Shown here: piece by piece, positions 21,539 through 32,200 of the stretch
How positions within the stretch are numbered: position 1 is the stretch's first letter
How the letters are laid out: each line of letters opens with the position of its first letter
Origin: Phoma sp. XZ068
Taxonomy: Eukaryota; Ascomycota; Dothideomycetes; Pleosporales; Didymellaceae
Length of the DNA stretch: 64,000 nucleotides
Assembly (NCBI GenBank): GCA_004835665.1
Contig: RBKR01000028.1
Span: forward strand, 372,001-436,000
Direction: 5' to 3'
The notes under the pieces: model-generated
The model's database searches: none
Told to the model about the DNA's origin: nothing
Seen by the model: the letters and a program-made list of their open reading frames with translations, nothing else
Translations under genes and position numbers: made by a program

Positions 21539-23026
21539 AACGGTCGTTGCATCCGCTGTGGCGATGTCGATGATAGATGAAATCGAAGTCTGCTTCGCGG
21601 TCCTGCTGTGGCGTAACGACGTGTCTCTTGCGACGGAAAGTCAATTCCTTATTGGAGTTGAGAGGTGCATTGGCGAAGGTCAAGGGCGGGTGTGCAGCAC
21701 CACAAACTCCGGTGCCTCTCATAACTGCGCTCTACAGTATCTCAACGCGGCTAACAGCCGAACAAACCGCGCTATCGTGAGGAGACAGTGGGTCTAACTT
21801 TGCCGCGCCACATGAACTACTGGTCTTGTGACGCTACCGCACACATGCTTTCGACGAGCATTCACTACATGCGCAGCGAACCACGTTTTGTCCGGGGCGT
21901 CCGCTGCTGTACTGATTCTTGAGTTGCTCCTTAATCAGCACTTACGTCCGCGTCTGGTGCATGCGAAGTCTTATTTAGGCTCGCCGTGCCCAAGCCTGCT
22001 ACTGTACGTGCCGCTGTGCCGCCCTCTGTCCGCCAGGAAGACGCCGCCCTCACCATGGTCGATTGAGTGAAGCTAATGCCCGCATCCCTGACTGCAGTCT
22101 TGAGTTGCGCGACTGGACACGCCAGCGTGATTTCCAGGCCATGCGCTAGAGCCAACAATCATCTCAACCAGGTCGGCCCCACACGCTAAGCGCTGTGCCG
22201 CAATAACGCTCGGTCCGACACAAGTTTTAACCCCTCTGCAAACCCGCTGCAAGGGTCGCCCTACTGTAGCACTGGCGGTTGAACAGCTTGACAGCTTGAT
22301 CTGTGCCTTCCCTGCAATCCACGACCGTGAGGCACCATCCGGGGAACGCTGCGAAGCTCCGCTCAAAGTCACGCGTATGCTACCACCAGTCAGTCCTTAT
22401 CGGGTTCTGGAGAGGTCGCTTGCGAGAGGGCATGTTATCCAGAGGTACGACGGCACGGCTGCAGATCAAGTGTCTGTTGCGTCCATCGCTGGAGAGGCAT
22501 GGTTGTCCGCTCGTTCGCAGCGCTGAAGCCTGAGCGCGTCGCAGACAGCGGCTCGTTCGTGGGTTATTCGCTAGCACAGCGGATGTAAGGGCGGATGGCA
22601 AGGTTTTCCTCAAGTGAAGGAAATACTCCGGAGCAAAAGCGCGTCGCCCGAACCCTTAGGTCGCGCTAGCTCAAATCGAGCTGTGGCGCCTGTCGGAGCA
22701 GCCGTCTGCGCTGACGACGTCAGATAAGCTTTGTGCAGACCACCTGCACCACAACGACCGACATCTTGCTGACGTCTAGAATAGGGTAACTTGCTGTTCT
22801 GCTGCAGCCTGATTTGTCACGACAAAGATGCAGGTCCACAGAGACCATTCGACGGTCCTACATGATGCGCTGTGCGCACGTCACGTGCAGATTTTTGCAG
22901 AGATGCGAATCGATCCATTGTTACTCTCTACAATATGTACCCTTACGGTCCCTGCCTGTCCGGCCTCTTCTCCTAGCTCTGCAGGAGCGCGCAGCGAACA
23001 GTAGTATCGGTGGCCCTACAGTCTTG
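21539..23026. other. intergenic, about 1.5 kb
   Basis: Short overlapping frames on both strands with no recognisable motif. I see no repeat, transposon end or RNA gene. Confidence 0.45.
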
Positions 23027-23542
23027 TCACAAAGAGATGTAGGTGACAGAAACAGGACCTTTTATGGTGATTACTTTGGCTGAACGGAAGCCTGCCCTGG
23101 CTTCGCTGTCATCCAAAGATGCATACTGTCGCTGCGACAAGTCGCTGTCGGAGGCGCCCAGGCCATCAGTATCAGACCAGCACGCGCTGTCGGCCTCTGA
23201 GCAAACGCTGCCAGTGCAGCAGTCCGATCCAGTACATTCGAGCTCGTCGTCATCCTCGACGAAGGAGCCTCCAGACGTTGCGGACGCATCTGGGTCATAC
23301 TCAGAGCCAGAGTCCGAGACGGGGGCGTTAGCATCGTCGTCGCTGCTGTCGTCGTCGATGTCTGTTTGCGAACCCGGCGATTCGCACTCGACGTCAGCAA
23401 CGGCATCGGGAGCCTCAGCTGCCTCGTCGGCCGCGGCATGGTCCCACGTCAAGTCGAGCTCAGAGACCTCGCTTTCCGAGAGCGCTTCGTCGTGCCTTCT
23501 CTGCTGTCGTGTGCGAGTCGTGCTTCGTAGTTCGCGAGACAT
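23027..23542 (-). CDS. acidic Asp/Ser-rich hypothetical protein
   Basis: 171 residues from an ATG at 23542. A basic start (MSRELRSTTRTRQQRRH) is followed by about 110 residues dominated by Asp, Glu, Ser and Ala, with several Cys (TGSDCCTGSVC). It is probably disordered and perhaps nuclear. No known domain is visible. An equally long frame exists on the opposite strand (23043-23585), but it is a Ser/Pro-rich mirror of this sequence and less protein-like. Low-complexity sequence makes the coding call uncertain. Confidence 0.4.
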   Translation of the reverse strand: MSRELRSTTRTRQQRRHDEALSESEVSELDLTWDHAAADEAAEAPDAVADVECESPGSQTDIDDDSSDDDANAPVSDSGSEYDPDASATSGGSFVEDDDELECTGSDCCTGSVCSEADSACWSDTDGLGASDSDLSQRQYASLDDSEARAGFRSAKVITIKGPVSVTYISL

Positions 23543-23585
23543 GATCGCAAGGCTGGGAAGATATCTCGAGGAAGATACGATTTGA

Positions 23586-24130
23586 CTGTGGAGCAGGGAG
23601 CGCGGCGAGAAGCATATAAGTAGGTGCGGAGTACTTTAACTGATGATCGAGAGTTCTGGATACTCACCACGCCCTGTCTTCCCCGACAGCAGCGTTGTGA
23701 GAGGCAGAACGCGGACGTTCCAAAACCGGCCCTCTCACAAATGAACCACTCTGCGCAACGGTCCGCTTTAGGGTATCATGGAAAGCACAGGACCACGTGG
23801 GCAGAAAGCAGACCCTGTGTATCAGTAACAGTCATTGGAATGCTGCACGCTTGGAGCAGAACCGGATACCCTGGGGTGCCCGTTTGTGGCTTCATGTAGA
23901 TCCGTACATGCATGTACAATGAAGGGCCACGTCGTTCTCAGAAGCATCGGTAGTACCGAAAGATGAGGATCTTTGAAGAACGCTACCTACAGGTAGGACG
24001 AAGGACACTCCGCACCGGCACTGGCTCACATTGGTAGGAAGCGCTGCGTCCGCCATGCGCCAAGGACCCGACATGGCGCAGAGGCTTCGTGTCGCGCCTT
24101 CTCTAAGTTCAGCGCACGCAGCGCCTCAAG
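23586..24130. other. spacer upstream of the cyclin-like gene
   Basis: About 550 bp. It presumably holds the 5' exon(s) and promoter of the cyclin-like gene, but I could not identify a first exon with confidence. Confidence 0.4.
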
Positions 24131-24133
24131 CCC

Positions 24134-24850
24134 TTGACGCTTCACCTTGCCGTCCACCTACTGGATCGTATACTCGGGAAACGCTACCTGAAACACAGCC
24201 AAGACGGCCTCCATCTACTGGTGACCATCCTCGTCAAGATCGCCAGCGACTACAATGAAGACGCCCGCTTCAGACTGGAGCGCATATGGCTCGGCAGCGA
24301 GACTTGGTACAAGCAGGAAGAGGAACAAGTCTTTGCGGTCCTGGGCCGCCAGCTGAACTGGCCTGGGCCTTTTGTGTTCTTAGACCAGTACCTAGCGAGC
24401 ACCGTCTGCTGCAGAAGCGATGCCTCGTCGCTCAGAGCGCTTGCCGCGTTTCTCTTGGAGGTCTCGCTCTTCAACAAAAGCGTGGTGTCGCAGCTCCCCA
24501 GCGTGATGGCTGCCGCAGCCTACTTCATGGCGGTGACGATGCTCGAAGGCGCGCCGTGGGTGCGTTGCTAGCAGACTAGACCCGAGAAGCAGGGCTGTAC
24601 TGACCAGCATAGACACTAGACATGGATCGCGTGTCGCAGCATTCGTTTCTATCCGGCGGTGCAGTCGCTGTGCCGCTGTTACAAGGAGGACAGTCGGTTC
24701 GTGGTCGCGCTGGACAAGAGCATGCAAGAGATGTCAGACTTTGTAACGATCAAGCTGGCAAAGGGTTTTGTGGTCTCCCTGGCCGTCATGCCTGTTTCAG
24801 CGAGGTCAAAAGAAGAGATGCGGCACCAGCTGATGCTCGATCGTCTGTAG
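24134..24850 (+). CDS. cyclin-like protein, 5' end not resolved
   Basis: Two segments in one frame, up to 24559 and 24620-24850, joined by a 60-bp GTGCGT..ACTAG intron. The first reads as a cyclin box: TLHLAVHLLDRIL, LVTILVKIASDYNED, EEQVFAVLGRQLNWPGPFVFL, then a second-fold start (LRALAAFLLEVSLFNK, AAAAYFMAVTMLEGAPW). The second segment resembles the end of the C-terminal cyclin fold. B-type cyclins bind a Cdk and drive mitosis or meiosis. No ATG starts the frame and the DWL motif normally upstream is not visible, so either an upstream exon is missing from my model or the gene is a 5'-truncated relic. The coordinates cover only the part I can read. Confidence 0.5.
24560..24619 (+). other. 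intron in cyclin-like gene
   Basis: 60-bp GTGCGT..ACTAG, phase 0. It removes an in-frame TAG at the end of the first segment. Confidence 0.45.
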
Positions 24851-25542
24851 CTCGGCAGGCAGTGGTTTATTAGCACAAGCATGGAGGAGGTATCCGAATA
24901 TCACTGTATTCTTCAAAGCTTGAACGAAGCATGTGAGCGAGTGGGTCGAAGAACCGTTTGCTGTCATGTGTGTGTTGTCATCTATGCTATGCCGGAACAC
25001 GATGTTCCCTGAGTAGCCGTGTCTGAAAGTCCGACCACAGTCCGCAACGATATCACCATTGTCAGGCCAACGTAGCGTGCATCTGACCACAGCATCACGA
25101 TGTCCTGGGTCCATAGAACCAGTCTGCTGCCGCGTTAGCATGTCGCGTTCGCGAAGCCGGCTGTGCTTACACTGTGCTGCGTAGCTGACTTCGAAGCTGG
25201 ACGGCTGGCCCTTGCAAGTCTGGGGCCTGCTACCGCCTGCGGTTTCGACACGGGCGAGACCGAACGAGTGACGACTCCGGAAGCGGCGAAAGGAAGGGCT
25301 GCCAGACATACTCGAACGGAGGAGACGATGGGAGACGATGCGCAATTTTGTACTGTGGAGAGGATGTCTAAAGTGTTCATGGAGCTCATCGTTGGGGGCT
25401 CTGCTATCGTGGGAGTGTTCGCCTCGATCTACGAGTATAGCTACCCAGCGCGCGGAGCCGCGAGCGGGTCGATGAAGCCATGTCGCGAAGCCGAACGCGC
25501 GCGCCAAGTGCACCAGCAATCACCCCGGCTTTCTGTACCTCT
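24851..25542. other. spacer
   Basis: Contains a 237-codon minus-strand frame (24806-25519) without any family signature and overlapping frames on the other strand. No supported gene. Confidence 0.4.
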
Positions 25543-25997
25543 TCACATCTTCATTCCCGCAACCTTTCCCTTGCCCGGCTCACCCTCTTCGTTCTCATAT
25601 AGTGGATTGACCTGCACTTCTCTCAGCCACAGTCTAAAAGACTTATCCAACGTCTTCCTGTTCATAACCGCGCAATCCTTGGTGCACTCAAATACGACAC
25701 AGCTTCCGCATCACCCCCCGCGATAGCAATCGCCCGTTGCAGCAGTATACAATTCTTCTGGGTATATATCGACCGATATGCCGCTTCTTCAATGCTAGCT
25801 CCGAACGTTGTGAACCCGTGCTTGTGCTGCAGTACCACGGGGTTCTCCGGTGTGAACCGTGAAGCCAAAGCTGCATCAAGCGTCGCACTCTTTATCAGCA
25901 AATCGTGCTCCGAGGGCACTCGCGCTGTCCCATATAGACTGTCCATTGTAAACACCGAAGCGCCACCCTGCCCGAGGAAGCCAGCCATGTGGAACCT
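25543..25997 (-). pseudogene. class II aldolase/epimerase relic
   Basis: Minus-strand remnant of a class II aldolase/adducin-family enzyme (zinc-dependent sugar-phosphate aldolases and ribulose-phosphate epimerases). Readable: FHMAGFLGQGGASVF, SEHDLLIKSATLDAALASRF, VVLQHKHGFTTFGASIEEA and YLS, then after a one-base frame change CAVMNRKTLDKSFRLWLREV and NPLYENEEG to a stop at 25543-25545. The N-terminal half, including metal-binding His residues, is absent; the sequence runs into the 3' end of the neighbouring gene after a possible splice acceptor at about 25998. Frameshift plus truncation make this a dead gene. Confidence 0.7.
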
Positions 25998-26123
25998 GGT
26001 ATTCGGAAAGCAAACAGCCATTAGATTGAGCTGACTTTAAGTTACATCGGTATGTCCAGAGTAACGGGACGTAGCAGACGTAGGAGTATTGAGCGGCAGA
26101 CTCCAAAACTAGTCTCAATACCT

Positions 26124-27683
26124 CTATCCATCCGTCCTCGATGCAATCGCCAAAGTCTGCCTCGTGAACCTCCTCTTCGCATCCTTCCTCTTCTCTACTA
26201 AGTCCCTACGTTGCGTCTGCAACAGCTCAATCTGCTTGTCGATGTCGTTAATTTGATCCGTGAGGTCCCGATCCGCAGTAAGTACTTGAGAGACTATCTC
26301 GGCGAGGTCTTCGAACTCTGCATCCTCGGCGGTGCGTTTTGTGCCCCGCAATTCTGGAGCGTCGACGGCATTGGAGGAATTATTCAGTTGTTCCGCATGA
26401 GCAGTTGACGGGCGCGGAGGAACGGTTCCAGATGTGATGGGCGATGATAAAAGATTGGGTGTAACATCGGCGAGTGTGAATTGGATATGACTTTCATCGA
26501 TGGTTGGGCTTGCCTCTTCTGATGTAGTCTCAGGCTCTGTTTGCCGTTCGTACCCAACGAGGGGTGTTCTGACGGAAGCAGCCCCCATCCGCTTAGCAAT
26601 GTATTCAAGCGCGCTCCGCAAGCGCTCGGGATAAGCCTTCGTTTCTCTGAGCACACAATCCTTTGCTATTCCGGCTGCAATGAAGTACCACTTTACCATA
26701 AGTGTGAGTCGGGCTTTCTCGTCTTGGCCGATGCTGTGAGTACCTTCTGGATAGGTTTTGTTAAATGGGTGTAGGATACGCTGTTTAGCAACGTCTTCAG
26801 AGCGGATGACTGTCTTCGAAGGTGCGCGTGTATCTTCGATATAGAATTTGATCTCATGGAATTTGCGTGACTTTTGCATATACGCATAGATGTCGTTGCC
26901 TTGTTCTTCATGGTGGCCCATAAAGAGCTTTTTTGGCTGGGCATCGCGAAAGAAGTCCTGGTTCACGAACTGAACCTTGTCTGGGTCGGGTAGGTTTTTC
27001 AGCAAGTAAAGCACGCCATACGAATCCAAGTATCTGTGCAGCTTGTCCAGATCAGAATGCTCATTGTCGCTCATGCTGACGAACGGGCTTTTAACTGGGC
27101 TTTTTTCCGGGGTAACGAGCTGTCTGGTTATCCCTGCCTCTATACCAGGATGGCCGCGGTGACCTGAACGTTGATCTTGCGCGCCCCTAGGTTCTTCAGG
27201 TTCCGGCCTTTCAGATTCCTTCTCAGCACGTTTCTCCGCATCAATTTTCTTCAGTGCGTTGTAGAGTCGCGGACAATACTTGACATAATCATAATCCACT
27301 TCGTGCTCGATTAGGCCCATGAAGTACCATTGGATGACGATACCAAAGTTGCTCTTTCCCGGCTCAGAAGTGTCGGCGTTGTACCTGAACGGCGCATTGA
27401 GTGGCAATTGCACCACCTCGTCTAACGTAAGAGCTTGTGCTGTGGATGCATTGAGTCGACGATTGGCTGGCCTGAAGCAATATTGCACCCTGCGTGGGCT
27501 GCCGCCGAAGCTTTTCACGAAGGCAAGGATGTCGCGTCCGTCATAGGTACCAATCACAAGCGCTGTCGGCGGTGTTGCTGCAGGATGAGGTACCCAATTC
27601 ATCAAATCGTGGGCCGGCAGTGCGGCGATCAGATCGCCTGCGCCATAGTAGGCGATGCGCTGCTTAATGATGCTGAGCGCCAT
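26124..27683 (-). CDS. unknown protein with a tandem-duplicated domain
   Basis: 519 residues from the ATG at 27683; the upstream part of the frame starts with TTG. I do not recognise the family. Two segments, about residues 42-148 and 253-364, follow the same pattern: a short strand, DI(L/Y)A(F/Y), a strand pair, a Pro-rich turn, a charged loop, then (F/L)..(V/M)(I/V)(Q/K)WYF, a short helix, and a C-terminal helix with Y(N/P)..L..AL. The linker is charged and Pro-rich. The last 60 residues form a coiled coil (around DLTDQINDIDKQIELLQTQR) with a basic end, suggesting oligomerisation. It seems to be a single exon. Function is unknown; the WYF helix repeat is the best handle for a profile search. 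Confidence 0.75.
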   Translation of the reverse strand: MALSIIKQRIAYYGAGDLIAALPAHDLMNWVPHPAATPPTALVIGTYDGRDILAFVKSFGGSPRRVQYCFRPANRRLNASTAQALTLDEVVQLPLNAPFRYNADTSEPGKSNFGIVIQWYFMGLIEHEVDYDYVKYCPRLYNALKKIDAEKRAEKESERPEPEEPRGAQDQRSGHRGHPGIEAGITRQLVTPEKSPVKSPFVSMSDNEHSDLDKLHRYLDSYGVLYLLKNLPDPDKVQFVNQDFFRDAQPKKLFMGHHEEQGNDIYAYMQKSRKFHEIKFYIEDTRAPSKTVIRSEDVAKQRILHPFNKTYPEGTHSIGQDEKARLTLMVKWYFIAAGIAKDCVLRETKAYPERLRSALEYIAKRMGAASVRTPLVGYERQTEPETTSEEASPTIDESHIQFTLADVTPNLLSSPITSGTVPPRPSTAHAEQLNNSSNAVDAPELRGTKRTAEDAEFEDLAEIVSQVLTADRDLTDQINDIDKQIELLQTQRRDLVEKRKDAKRRFTRQTLAIASRTDG

Positions 27684-28126
27684 GACTGTAGGTCCTGCAC
27701 GAAACAATGCAGCTGAGAAAGCACTCGAAGCGTGACCCTAAGTAGCCAGGAGTAACGGGGAGAATCGATGCGTTGCCAATAGTAGTGCTGCTCCAATAGA
27801 CGAAGTGCGAAAGTTGTATAGTATAATGATAATGAACAGTGAGGTTGTCAACGGTCTTCGCGCCCGAGCCGGACACCCAAAAGTCTGGGCGACCGAAAGC
27901 TCGGACCACCAACGGCCAATTCCCGGCAGCGAACACCAAACCCACCGACATTGGAGATGAGGCTGCAGCAGCTACCACAATTGCTATTATTACAAGATCT
28001 CTTGGTAAAGGTATCGCATAAGCATGATAATCAATCCCATCTATCTAAATCTCATTGGTGGATTGATAGCGCGGCCTGAATTGGAGGTAGGCGGCAGAGG
28101 TGGTAGGGAAGGCGTAGAAGGAGCCC
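27684..28126. other. spacer
   Basis: About 440 bp, upstream of the duplicated-domain gene. No gene or repeat seen. Confidence 0.45.
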
Positions 28127-28831
28127 CTACCTTGCACCACCACGTGCAACCACCCCCTGCTTCTTTTTGCTCTGTGAGGTGAGCTCTTTCTTATTACCCT
28201 TTTTAGTAAATATCCTCTGCTTTTGGAGTCGTTCTTTGGCTTCCTTTGCGCGCTTCTTCTCCTTGCGCTTTGCCGCCTGATCTGCCTCTTTCTGCACCCT
28301 CCGCGCCTCCCTTTCAACCTTGGTATTAGCGACCCTTTGGCGCCTTTCTGCAAGCAGCCTTTGCCTGCCGTCTCTCCTAACTACCCTCTCTGCCTTCCGG
28401 GCAGCTTTCTGTTGTTGTACTTGTAGTTCCTCATGCTCCACCAGCGCTGTAAGTTCTCTGTATCTAGCAATCGCCTTAGGTGAAAGGAGTAAGGCTCCAC
28501 CTTGGCTGTAACCCTCTTGTTCAAGCCTGTCAATTGCACTACGCTTCTTAGGCTTCTTCTTGCGCCGTAGTGAACGTTTGGCGCCTTCAAGCTTGCCATC
28601 GCGGAGGTTGTGCTTGATAATCTGAGTGTGGACCTGACCCTCAAGCTCCTTGGCTGCTAGAGTGGTAATATCTTCAACCGCCGCTCTTATAAGGCGCCTC
28701 ATGCCTCTCCAGTCGCCCGCGCTTAGTGTTGAGGTGGTAGAGCCTTCGCGATCTTGCTGAGGAGGAGGGGTGGTAAACTTCTTGAGGATCCTAGCTGGGT
28801 TGGTAGGATTGGTTGGTTGGTTGGTATTCAT
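28127..28831 (-). CDS. stand-alone transposase C-terminal-like coiled coil
   Basis: 234 residues from an ATG at 28831. After a Pro/Thr-rich start, the protein matches the pattern of the C-terminal tails of pogo/Tc5-type transposases: a helix (RRLIRAAVEDI), a basic RRKKKPKKRS cluster, a GGALLLSPKAIARYRE segment (compare EALLYSPSKVRDARHR in the transposase at 8680-10533) and a long Lys/Arg/Glu coiled coil. No DDE core or DNA-binding domain precedes it. It is either a 3' fragment of a deleted transposon that still opens with an ATG, or a small derived gene. No terminal inverted repeats were found around it. Confidence 0.5.
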   Translation of the reverse strand: MNTNQPTNPTNPARILKKFTTPPPQQDREGSTTSTLSAGDWRGMRRLIRAAVEDITTLAAKELEGQVHTQIIKHNLRDGKLEGAKRSLRRKKKPKKRSAIDRLEQEGYSQGGALLLSPKAIARYRELTALVEHEELQVQQQKAARKAERVVRRDGRQRLLAERRQRVANTKVEREARRVQKEADQAAKRKEKKRAKEAKERLQKQRIFTKKGNKKELTSQSKKKQGVVARGGAR

Positions 28832-29056
28832 TTTACGTCTGGTTGATGGGGATGAAGTCCACCATCTCGCCTCCCGAAGGGCATATACGACGTGCTAAGC
28901 TATGGAATTACAGTGCTGCTACACTCCCTTAGAAAGCATTTCTTGCGTACGCGGGTAATGCTACCATTTCAGAACTACAGCTCCCCGTCCAGTTGGGGAG
29001 GCTGAGCGATGTATGTACATTAGAGTGATTTCCTTGCATTCTGAGGCATCTATATG

Positions 29057-29058
<2 letters not shown>
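28832..29058. other. spacer
   Basis: Includes a short hairpin (CTCCCC..GGGGAG near 28980) and ends at the GA microsatellite. No gene seen. Confidence 0.4.

Positions 29059-29110
<52 letters not shown>
29059..29110 (+). repeat. (GA)n microsatellite, probable LINE tail
   Basis: About 50 bp of GA repeats followed by GT-rich DNA. On the minus strand it is a (TC)n run right after the LINE 3' UTR, so it may be the element's simple-repeat tail. Confidence 0.85.
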
Positions 29111-29111
<1 letters not shown>

Positions 29112-29257
29112 TGTGTGTGTGAGTGTGCGCGTAGGGGAAAGAGGGGGCCGGAGGGGGTAGAAAGGGAGGAGGAGGGGTGGGGAGCATTGCAGCTGTTGTG
29201 CTGAACCTACTCTTGCTAGGTGCTGCATCGCTTGCTGCTGTTGCAGGGCTGCAAGTG

Positions 29258-32200
29258 CTAACGGGGGCAGATCCTGATGTAGTACTGTGTGAGTCTAACA
29301 AAAGCTTCAAAGGCCTCTGGCTCCCTTGTTAGTGCTGCAGTGTACGCTAGGCCGTCCGCCTGGCTTGATGGTGGCATAGGTGGTCGTAGTGGCCATCTGC
29401 TGAAGGTCCCTAGGGTCTTGCGGCAGAGCGCGAGGTGCTCTGGTGTCTTGTCCTGTCTGCATGAGCAGGTGAGGTTTGCATCCTTGTGATTGTACTTTCG
29501 GTGGTACCAGGCGAAATCGCCATGTCTAGTCCGGATAGAAAGCAGTTTCGCTAGGATGGCTCTTGGTAGATCTAGCTCCTTAGGACCTCTGCGCGGTGCA
29601 TAGTCCAAGTCCCAGCTCTTGTACCATCTCGAGAGCTTGGTCTTCTTGTCAGACCACCAGGTTCGTTGTGTGCGGCGCAGTGTCTTGCGGGCCACTGTCT
29701 TGATGCCCGAGAGTGTAGGCAGAGCGGCTTTTCCAGTCGGGGGTGATGGGTGCTGGGCTTCCAGATTGGCTAGTCTGTCTGCTGCCTCGTTCCCTTCAAT
29801 GCCCAGGTGTCCAGGGGCCCATTTGATGGAGACGTCGTGTGTCTCCATGGCGCCGTGGAACTCAAGAAAGGCCCATTGCGAGGTAGGGGGTGCGTCGCCC
29901 CTGAGGCATCATATCACTGAGGTGCTGTCTATGCACAGCCAGATTCGGTGGGTGCGGAGCTCGGGTTGTCTTATAGTGTGCTGGAGGCCTCTCCACGCGC
30001 CTACTGCCTCAGCGTCAAAGACGTGCGAGGTAGGGTGGAGTGAGCCGCGTCCAGTCTGCAGTTGCTTTCTGTTCTGATACACTGCAAAGCCGTAGGTAAC
30101 CCGCTTTTCTCCTTCCTTTGTGTACTGTTCAGAGCCATCTGAGAAGATAGTGACGTCTAGTGGCGGGAGCTGAGCCCGCCATTCTTGGAAAGCCTTAGCT
30201 GCAGTCTTCTTGTTTATGCCGAGCGTTGGGTCCGTTCGGCAGCCAGTTGAGTAGTGAGGGGCTGTTAGCGTGGTCCTAGGGATTTCTGGTAGAAGAGAGG
30301 CCATCTGCTGGACTTTCGTCTTGACTCGCTGGGGTTGTCCGGTTTTTACGCCCCTGTTTACGATAGGTACCGCTGTGCGCCTAGTAAGAGGGTGGTCTGC
30401 ATCTGTAGTGCGCAGATGGGTTGCAAATCTGAGCTTAGCTTCCTCGAGTGCGACTGCTGCCGAGAGCAGCCCGGCGTCTCGGAAGAGTGTAGCTATAGGC
30501 GTTGTTCTCCACGCTGGTAGGATGCCCCTTGCTGCTATAGCGAGTGTCTTGTCTATAGCAGCTATGTGCCATCCAATGTAAGCGCTGACCTCTTGCGGCC
30601 CGCCTGGTTTGAGTGAGTGTGGTTGTTTCGTGCGGCCTCTGTACCAGCACTCCGTCCCATACAGAAGCGACGGGTACACACAGGCAATAGTAGCCTTGCG
30701 GAGGGAGCTGGCTGGTGGTCCATAGGTAGTCCTAGCTAGGCTGCGAATATGATAGGCTACCTTGGCAGCTTTGGCAGTGCGTGTGGCTACATGTCGTCGA
30801 AAGGTAAGTCTGCGGTCAAACCACATTCCTAGCCAACGCAGGGCTGGCTGGCTGTGCTCTCCACCTGGGAGGATAGGGTGGATGGTGAGCTGCTCGTCTA
30901 CAACACATGGTGGTGCATAGCTGCTCCGCTGTCTAGTCAGGTGTATCATTTCCTGCTTTTCTGGGGCAAAGGTGACCTTGTTCGCCTCGCCCCATGCTCT
31001 GATCTGCCGTAGATCGGATGCTAGCAGCTCCACGTTGTTGTCCATAGAGTGTGAGGCCCGGTATAGACACACGTCGTCTGCATATCCAAACCTCCGTTCT
31101 GTGTCCATAGATAGTAGCTCGGCTAGGTACAGCGTGTACAGGACAGGCGAGAGAGGCGAGCCTTGGGGTGTGCCACAGGCGACAGGGTAGCTAGGAGTAG
31201 TGACCTGTCCAAGGCGGACCCGAACCCTCCGGGCCGTGAGGAACGAGTCTACAAAGAGCATGGTCCTTTGTGGCCAGCCCTGTTGGGCCATTCGGTGTAA
31301 CAGGCGGTTCTTGAGGAGCGCATCAAAGGCGCCTTGCACATCTAGGGTGACCATAGTGACATGCTTTCCAAGCACCCATGCTGCTTCAGCGTCGTGGGTG
31401 AAGGCTGCAGTGAGGTCTGCTGCAGAGCGCTTTGGAAGGGCGCCGCCGTGCTGGGGACTGAGGATCTTGTGTGTCATGGCCGTCCACGCGATTCTTCTGG
31501 CTACTGTTCGTTCAAGTCCCTTTCCAATGCAAGAGAGAAGCGCTATAGGTCTCCAGGAGCGGGGCGACGTTCGGTCAGTCCTCCCCGTCTTAGGTATCAT
31601 TGCTACCTCTGCGAGCTTCCATTGTGCTGGGAAGTGGTTGAGCTCAAGGCATCGCTGGAAGATTCTTCGTACGAGTTCCCCAACCTGAGCCCAGCAGGCA
31701 CGGAGTAGTCGCACAGTAGAGCGGTCAGTGCCTGGTGAGGTGCTCGAGACCCCTACCGTGTTTCGCTCCGTTTCCTCTAGTGAGATGTGTGTGCTCCACG
31801 GGAGGGGATCTGCATTCTCCTGGCCTGGGTAGTGTCTGAGGTCATCCTCTGCCGTGTACCGGTTGAGGACTTGCTCTCGAAGCGCCTCTGCCTTCTCCAG
31901 CGAGTCAGATATGGTTGTGCCATTCACTACAAGAGGAGTGTCCTGGTTCTCTGGTGTGAGCTTGTGCCAGGCAATGATCTTGAACAGGTCTTTATCGTCC
32001 TTGGCATTGTCAATGACATGCCTCCAGTACTGCCTCTTGGCCTGTCGGACGGTAGTCTTGAAGGCCTGTCTCTCCTCTAGTAGACTGCCAGAGCCGAGCT
32101 GTCTAGCCTGTTTGTAGGCCTGGTAGGCAGTTTTGCACTCCTTGGTCCACCATGGTGCAGCGCGGCCTTCCTTGCGGTCGGGCTTGCCTGCTGTCTGTAC

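Noticed and set aside
23043..23585. 180-codon plus-strand frame
   Set aside because: Ser/Pro mirror of the acidic ORF on the other strand; no motif.
24806..25519. 237-codon minus-strand frame
   Set aside because: No family signature, overlaps the 3' end of the cyclin-like gene, composition like non-coding DNA.
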